Part shown: positions 59,935 through 64,000 of the stretch, one piece after another
How positions within the stretch are numbered: the stretch's first letter is position 1
Layout: the number at the start of each line of letters is the position of its first letter
The notes under the pieces: model-generated
What the model was told of the DNA's origin: nothing
The model's input: the letters and a program-made list of their open reading frames with translations, nothing else
Databases searched by the model: none
From: Cerasibacillus terrae
GTDB taxonomy: Bacteria > Bacillota > Bacilli > Bacillales > Amphibacillaceae
Reading direction: 5' to 3'
Length of the DNA stretch: 64,000 bases
Assembly (NCBI RefSeq): GCF_008039555.1
Contig: NZ_VDUW01000001.1
Location: 186,001 to 250,000, forward strand
Program-made: the position numbers and the translations under genes

Positions 59935-60702
59935 ATGACTAGAAAAACAATTGCCGAGTTAAAAAGTTTATTTCATACAGATAAAGTAGATGATACACTC
60001 ATTCAATCTTTACAAAAAGATGATCGCAAAGGTGTACAACAATTAATTCGAACATATCGAAAAAGACAGATCAGGCAAGAGGAATTAAAAGAAATGTTTC
60101 AAGAGATGTGTATATTTGAAAAACAAGGTTATGCACAAGGTTTCCAATTTATCGCTGGAGTAGATGAAGCAGGAAGAGGCCCATTAGCAGGACCTGTTGT
60201 TGCAGCTGCAGTTATATTGCCTCATAACTTTGAATTACTTGGTTTAAATGATTCGAAACAGCTATCAGAATCAAAACGTAATACATACTTTGCATATATT
60301 AAAGAACATGCTATAAGTTATGGTATTGGTATAGTGAATAATGAAGTAATCGATAAAATAAATATTTTTAATGCAACAAAATTGGCAATGACAAAAGCAA
60401 TTCACAGCTTAAGTCCAACAGCTGATTATGTATTAATAGATGCTGTGAAATTAGATAATCCAGGATTTAATCAAGAGGTAATAACAAAAGGTGATGAGAA
60501 AAGTGTATCCATTGCAGCAGCAAGTATTTTAGCTAAAGTAACACGTGATAAGCTTATGCAGAAAATTCATTTTGAATACCCGTATTATGACTTTTCTAGT
60601 AATATGGGTTATGGTACGAAGAATCATCTTTACGCACTTGAAAAGCATGGTTTAACACCATATCACCGCAAATCATTTACACCAGTTAAAAATGTGCTGT
60701 AA
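59935..60702 (+). CDS. rnhB: Ribonuclease HII
   Basis: A 255-residue enzyme that cuts RNA in RNA-DNA hybrids and removes misincorporated ribonucleotides. The catalytic Asp-Glu pair is in AGVDEAGRGPLAGPVVAA near residues 74-91, with further acidic sites in LNDSKQLSESKR and LIDAVKLD. The C-terminal end has MGYGTKNHLYALEKHGLTPYH. The first 70 residues form the usual Bacillus N-terminal extension. It follows rbgA as in B. subtilis. Confidence 0.96.
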   Translation: MTRKTIAELKSLFHTDKVDDTLIQSLQKDDRKGVQQLIRTYRKRQIRQEELKEMFQEMCIFEKQGYAQGFQFIAGVDEAGRGPLAGPVVAAAVILPHNFELLGLNDSKQLSESKRNTYFAYIKEHAISYGIGIVNNEVIDKINIFNATKLAMTKAIHSLSPTADYVLIDAVKLDNPGFNQEVITKGDEKSVSIAAASILAKVTRDKLMQKIHFEYPYYDFSSNMGYGTKNHLYALEKHGLTPYHRKSFTPVKNVL

Positions 60703-60720
60703 AAAGGAAGGGGGGTATTT

Positions 60721-62484
60721 ATGAGCATTTATCATCTGTCCAATCAATCAGTCTATTCGATTGGACAGCTCGATTTCAAGAAAAAATTAAAAGCTGGACA
60801 AATCATTCAAGGGAAAATTTTAGAGCTTTTTCCTAATCAAAAAGCTAGAATTCAATTAGGTAACAAGCAATTGATAGCTCAAATCGAAGCCCCCTTAGTC
60901 AGTGGTGAAACGTATTATTTAAAAGTAGAAAATATGGAAGAACTTCTTCATCTTAAAGTAATTGGTATGGCGGAAAATAAACAAGGAAAAGAAGGACTTA
61001 CAAAGCTTTTGCACCAATTAAAACTTCCGATAACACAAGAGTTACTGCAAATTACACAGCTATTATTAAGTGAAAAAATTTCTTTTCATCCACAAGACTT
61101 AAAGACAGCATATTCATTAATACATAAAACAGAGAATAAAGAACTTGGAAAACAAATAATAAAAAATATGTTATTAATGGAATATCCAATAAAGTCATCT
61201 GTTTTTAAAGCATTGATGGCAAAAGAAGTAATAAACTTTCCGACGATTTCTAGTGCTGTATTAAAACAGATTCAATTACAGGAGAAACGCTCATTATTAC
61301 AGGAAAAACTCATTATGCAACTGAGAACTTTAATTGAAAAAATCCCTTCAGGAAAAGAAATGTTGCTACGAGAGATTTTTTCGGATATACGTGATAACAA
61401 CAGCCGCATGTTTCACCTTTTAAAAATAGCTGGAAATATTGATTTAAATACAAATTACGCTGTTTGGAAATCAAAATGGGAACAACTTTTTGGTAAAGTA
61501 AAACAGGACTCAAATATATTGGATGTGACTAAATGGAATCACACCAATTTACCATTTCCATTAAAAGAAAAGACTTTTTTTACTGTAGTAGAACAAATGG
61601 TGCATAGTAAAAAGAAAATCCAATATATTGTGAACAAAATTTTACAAAATAAACCGAAACTAACAAGAGAAAATCAGGTTCACATCCAACAAATGATCGA
61701 AAAAATGCCACCATTATTTCAAAAACAGCTCAGAACAATGATTCAAATGCTTAATAATCATGATGAGTTATTCCGGACTTTGGAAACGTTTCAGCGGGAA
61801 GAAACGTATCATTACTTAATAAATTTAACGAATCTTTATAAAAAGAATCGACATTTTTTATCTTTACCGATGAAAGATCAGTTTTTATTACATGCAAAAG
61901 ATAGTATTGATTTAATTGGACTAAATCATGAGCAACTTGTAACAAAAATGGAAGCCAATAAAGATTCGGTAAAAGCGATTATTCTAAAATTAATGAATGA
62001 GCATCAAGGAATCGATAAGCAAACTCATCAACAACTTGTACATGTTATAAATGGATTACAATTACATTCTATTCAGGAATCGCAGCAAATGCTTCAGGTT
62101 TACTTACAAATGCCTGGAAAAAAACTTGGCCTAACTAAACCGATTGATATTACATTTGCTGGAAAAAAAGGGAAAAATGGAGCTCTAGATGGTGATTATT
62201 GTAGAATTATATTTTACTTAAATTTAGCATATTTAAATAAAACAGTAATAGATATGCATGTTCAAAAACGAACAGTTACTCTCACTGTTTATAACGATTT
62301 AGCACCGTTATTAAAAGAAAAAACAGGTCCACTTGAGTTGATGTTAAAAAAAGGCCTTAAAGATATCGATTACCAATTAATAACGATTACCTATAGGACC
62401 TTAGCAAACAAACAAAATCAAAACATTGTTTCTAAAATAGATAATAAAACATATTCCTATGAGGGGATTGACTTTCGGATATGA
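60721..62484 (+). CDS. ylqG: YlqG-like protein, function unknown
   Basis: A 587-residue, helix-rich protein with no recognisable catalytic motif. The N-terminus has a small beta-type segment (about 20-85, GQIIQGKILELFPNQKARIQ), and the long middle consists of low-complexity Lys/Gln/Leu-rich helices. It is identified from its place between rnhB and ylqH. Its stop overlaps the ylqH start by 4 bp. The partner YlqH resembles the FlhB C-terminus, and the layout resembles flagellar hook-length/FlhB pairs, but the role is unknown. Confidence 0.75.
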   Translation: MSIYHLSNQSVYSIGQLDFKKKLKAGQIIQGKILELFPNQKARIQLGNKQLIAQIEAPLVSGETYYLKVENMEELLHLKVIGMAENKQGKEGLTKLLHQLKLPITQELLQITQLLLSEKISFHPQDLKTAYSLIHKTENKELGKQIIKNMLLMEYPIKSSVFKALMAKEVINFPTISSAVLKQIQLQEKRSLLQEKLIMQLRTLIEKIPSGKEMLLREIFSDIRDNNSRMFHLLKIAGNIDLNTNYAVWKSKWEQLFGKVKQDSNILDVTKWNHTNLPFPLKEKTFFTVVEQMVHSKKKIQYIVNKILQNKPKLTRENQVHIQQMIEKMPPLFQKQLRTMIQMLNNHDELFRTLETFQREETYHYLINLTNLYKKNRHFLSLPMKDQFLLHAKDSIDLIGLNHEQLVTKMEANKDSVKAIILKLMNEHQGIDKQTHQQLVHVINGLQLHSIQESQQMLQVYLQMPGKKLGLTKPIDITFAGKKGKNGALDGDYCRIIFYLNLAYLNKTVIDMHVQKRTVTLTVYNDLAPLLKEKTGPLELMLKKGLKDIDYQLITITYRTLANKQNQNIVSKIDNKTYSYEGIDFRI

Positions 62485-62750
62485 CTAATAAAAGACGTCA
62501 AGCTACGGCTGTAACATATAATCAAGAATTAGACTACGCACCCAAAATATCAGCCCAAGGGAAGGGGCATATTGCAGAAAACATCATTCATACTGCGCAA
62601 GAGAATGGTGTTCCTATATTGGAAGATCCAACCCTTGTGGAACTTCTATCGCAATTAAATATCAATGACACAATCCCCCCAGAATTATTCGAAGCTGTAG
62701 CCGAAGTATTTGCATTTATTTACCATGTTGACCAAATGGAAGAAAAATAA
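62481..62750 (+). CDS. ylqH: FlhB C-terminal-like protein YlqH
   Basis: An 89-residue cytoplasmic protein equivalent to the C-terminal domain of the flagellar export protein FlhB (EscU/YscU/FlhB family). ATAVTYNQELDYAPKISAQG is near the start, GVPILEDPTLVELL near residues 43-56, and IPPELFEAVAEVFAFIY near 64-80. The NPTH autocleavage site of full FlhB is not present. It overlaps ylqG by 4 bp. Confidence 0.88.
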   Translation: MTNKRRQATAVTYNQELDYAPKISAQGKGHIAENIIHTAQENGVPILEDPTLVELLSQLNINDTIPPELFEAVAEVFAFIYHVDQMEEK

Positions 62751-62801
62751 TTATGCTAAATTGACAAAAAAGATAGAATTAACTCATTTCAGCACATATT
62801 C

Positions 62802-62830
62802 TTGTTTAATTAGAGAGAATTTAATACAAT
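62802..62830 (+). promoter_or_regulatory. Promoter of sucC
   Basis: TTGTTT at 62802-62807 and TACAAT at 62825-62830 are 17 bp apart, about 34 bp before the sucC start. Confidence 0.65.
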
Positions 62831-62863
62831 GGAGTTGCAGTGAAATAGATTGGAGGCTATAAG

Positions 62864-64000
62864 ATGAACATTCATGAGTATCAAAGTAAAGAAATTTTAC
62901 GAAATTATGGCGTAAAGGTGCCTAATGGTATCGTAGCATTTTCTGTTGATGAAGCAGTAGAAGCTGCTGAAAAATTAGGTACTTCTGTATCTGTTGTAAA
63001 AGCTCAAATCCATGCAGGTGGACGAGGAAAAGCAGGTGGCGTTAAAGTTGCCAAAAACCTAGACGAAGTTCGTACATATGCCGATGAGATTTTAGGTAAG
63101 GTTTTGGTGACACCTCAAACTGGACCAGAAGGAAAAGAAGTTAAACGACTTTATATTGAACAAGGTTGTGACATTAAAAAAGAATATTATTTAGGGCTTG
63201 TCTTGGACCGCGCATCTTCACGTGTTGTTATGATGGCATCTGAAGAAGGTGGAATGGACATTGAAGAAGTAGCAGCAACTAATCCAGAAAAAATATTCAA
63301 AGAAGCGATTGATCCTGTTGTAGGATTGATGCCATACCAAGCAAGAAGACTTGCTTTTAATATAAACATTCCAGAAGAGTCCATTTCACAAGCTGTTAAG
63401 TTTATGATGGGCTTATACAATGTTTATGTTGAGAAAGATTGCTCTATTGCGGAGATTAACCCATTAGTTGTAACAGGTGATGGAGATGTCATGGCATTAG
63501 ATGCAAAGTTAAATATTGAAGATAATGCCCTATTCCGTCAAAAAGATGTGGGTGAACTTCGTGATTTAGACGAAGAAGATGAAAAAGAAATTGAAGCATC
63601 AAAATATGATTTAAGCTATATTGCGCTTGATGGTAATATCGGTTGTATGGTAAATGGTGCAGGTCTTGCAATGGCTACTATGGATATTATTAAACATTAT
63701 GGTGGCGATCCAGCTAACTTTCTTGATGTAGGTGGCGGAGCAACAGCTGAGAAAGTTACAGAAGCATTCAAAATTATTTTGTCCGACCCGAATGTAAAAG
63801 GAATATTTGTGAATATATTTGGCGGTATTATGAAGTGTGATGTTATTGCAGAAGGTGTTGTTCAAGCTACAAAAGAAGTTGGCTTAGAAATTCCATTAGT
63901 TGTTCGCCTAGAAGGTACGAATGTAGATTTAGGTAAGAAAATACTGGATGAATCTGGCTTAAATATTACGTCTGCAGACTCCATGGCAGATGGCGCCCAA
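62864..64000 (+). CDS. sucC: Succinyl-CoA synthetase beta subunit (3' end missing)
   Basis: The first 379 codons of an enzyme that makes succinate and ATP from succinyl-CoA in the citric acid cycle. The N-terminal ATP-grasp domain starts [20 protein letters not shown], with the nucleotide-binding [20 protein letters not shown] near 46-65. The CoA-ligase domain has [19 protein letters not shown] near 257-275, [11 protein letters not shown] and [22 protein letters not shown] precedes the ATG. The usual length is about 386 residues, so only a few codons lie beyond the window; sucD is expected next. Confidence 0.97.
   Translation, partial: MNIHEYQSKEILRNYGVKVPNGIVAFSVDEAVEAAEKLGTSVSVVKAQIHAGGRGKAGGVKVAKNLDEVRTYADEILGKVLVTPQTGPEGKEVKRLYIEQGCDIKKEYYLGLVLDRASSRVVMMASEEGGMDIEEVAATNPEKIFKEAIDPVVGLMPYQARRLAFNINIPEESISQAVKFMMGLYNVYVEKDCSIAEINPLVVTGDGDVMALDAKLNIEDNALFRQKDVGELRDLDEEDEKEIEASKYDLSYIALDGNIGCMVNGAGLAMATMDIIKHYGGDPANFLDVGGGATAEKVTEAFKIILSDPNVKGIFVNIFGGIMKCDVIAEGVVQATKEVGLEIPLVVRLEGTNVDLGKKILDESGLNITSADSMADGAQ

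Overview
This window comes from the chromosome of a low-GC, spore-forming member of the Bacillaceae. It carries spoVM, which is specific to spore formers, and nearly the same gene order as the ylmH-divIVA-ileS to sucC segment of Bacillus subtilis. Features such as lepB between rplS and rbgA, and the high AT content, fit an Oceanobacillus/Virgibacillus/Gracilibacillus-like relative, but I cannot name the species. Almost every gene is on the + strand. The exceptions are rqcH, rpmB and a small DUF1128 gene. No rRNA or tRNA genes, transposase genes, prophage or CRISPR arrays are visible.

Layout. 1-5.7 kb: end of ylmH, divIVA, a T-box-controlled ileS, lspA and an RluD-type pseudouridine synthase. 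5.7-16.1 kb: the complete pyrimidine operon pyrR-pyrB-pyrC-carA-carB-pyrK-pyrD-pyrF-pyrE, with two PyrR attenuators, tight translational coupling and no uracil permease gene. 16.2-18.8 kb: a small non-canonical insert with pheA, a LysR-type regulator and an Ohr-like protein. 18.8-25.6 kb: rqcH (minus strand), a P-type Ca2+ ATPase, yloC, remA, gmk and rpoZ. 25.7-36.9 kb: coaBC, priA, fmt, rsmB, prpC, prkC, rsgA, rpe, thiN and spoVM; def and rlmN, which B. subtilis has here, are absent. 37.1-43.5 kb: rpmB (minus strand), an Asp23-family gene, fakA, sdaAB, sdaAA and recG. 43.5-47.3 kb: the FapR-controlled fatty acid genes fapR-plsX-fabD-fabG-acpP. 47.3-55.2 kb: rnc, a DUF1128 gene, smc, ftsY, ylxM and ffh. 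55.2-64 kb: rpsP-khpA-ylqD-rimM-trmD, rplS with an L19 leader, lepB, rbgA, rnhB, ylqG, ylqH and the first 379 codons of sucC.

The genes cover nucleotide synthesis, lipid synthesis, translation and ribosome assembly, protein targeting, chromosome segregation and cell-envelope signalling. The most unusual signal is in carA. The small subunit of carbamoyl phosphate synthetase has kept its fold and operon position but lost the catalytic Cys (now Gly), the catalytic His (now Asn) and much of the glutamine pocket. This suggests an ammonia-dependent enzyme or a glutaminase supplied from elsewhere. Other points of interest are a structured repeat shared by the ileS and rnhB upstream regions (possibly a non-coding relic of a mobile element), a structured leader before remA, an Ohr-like protein without the usual N-terminal arginine motif, and the gene losses and insertions relative to the B. 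subtilis order.
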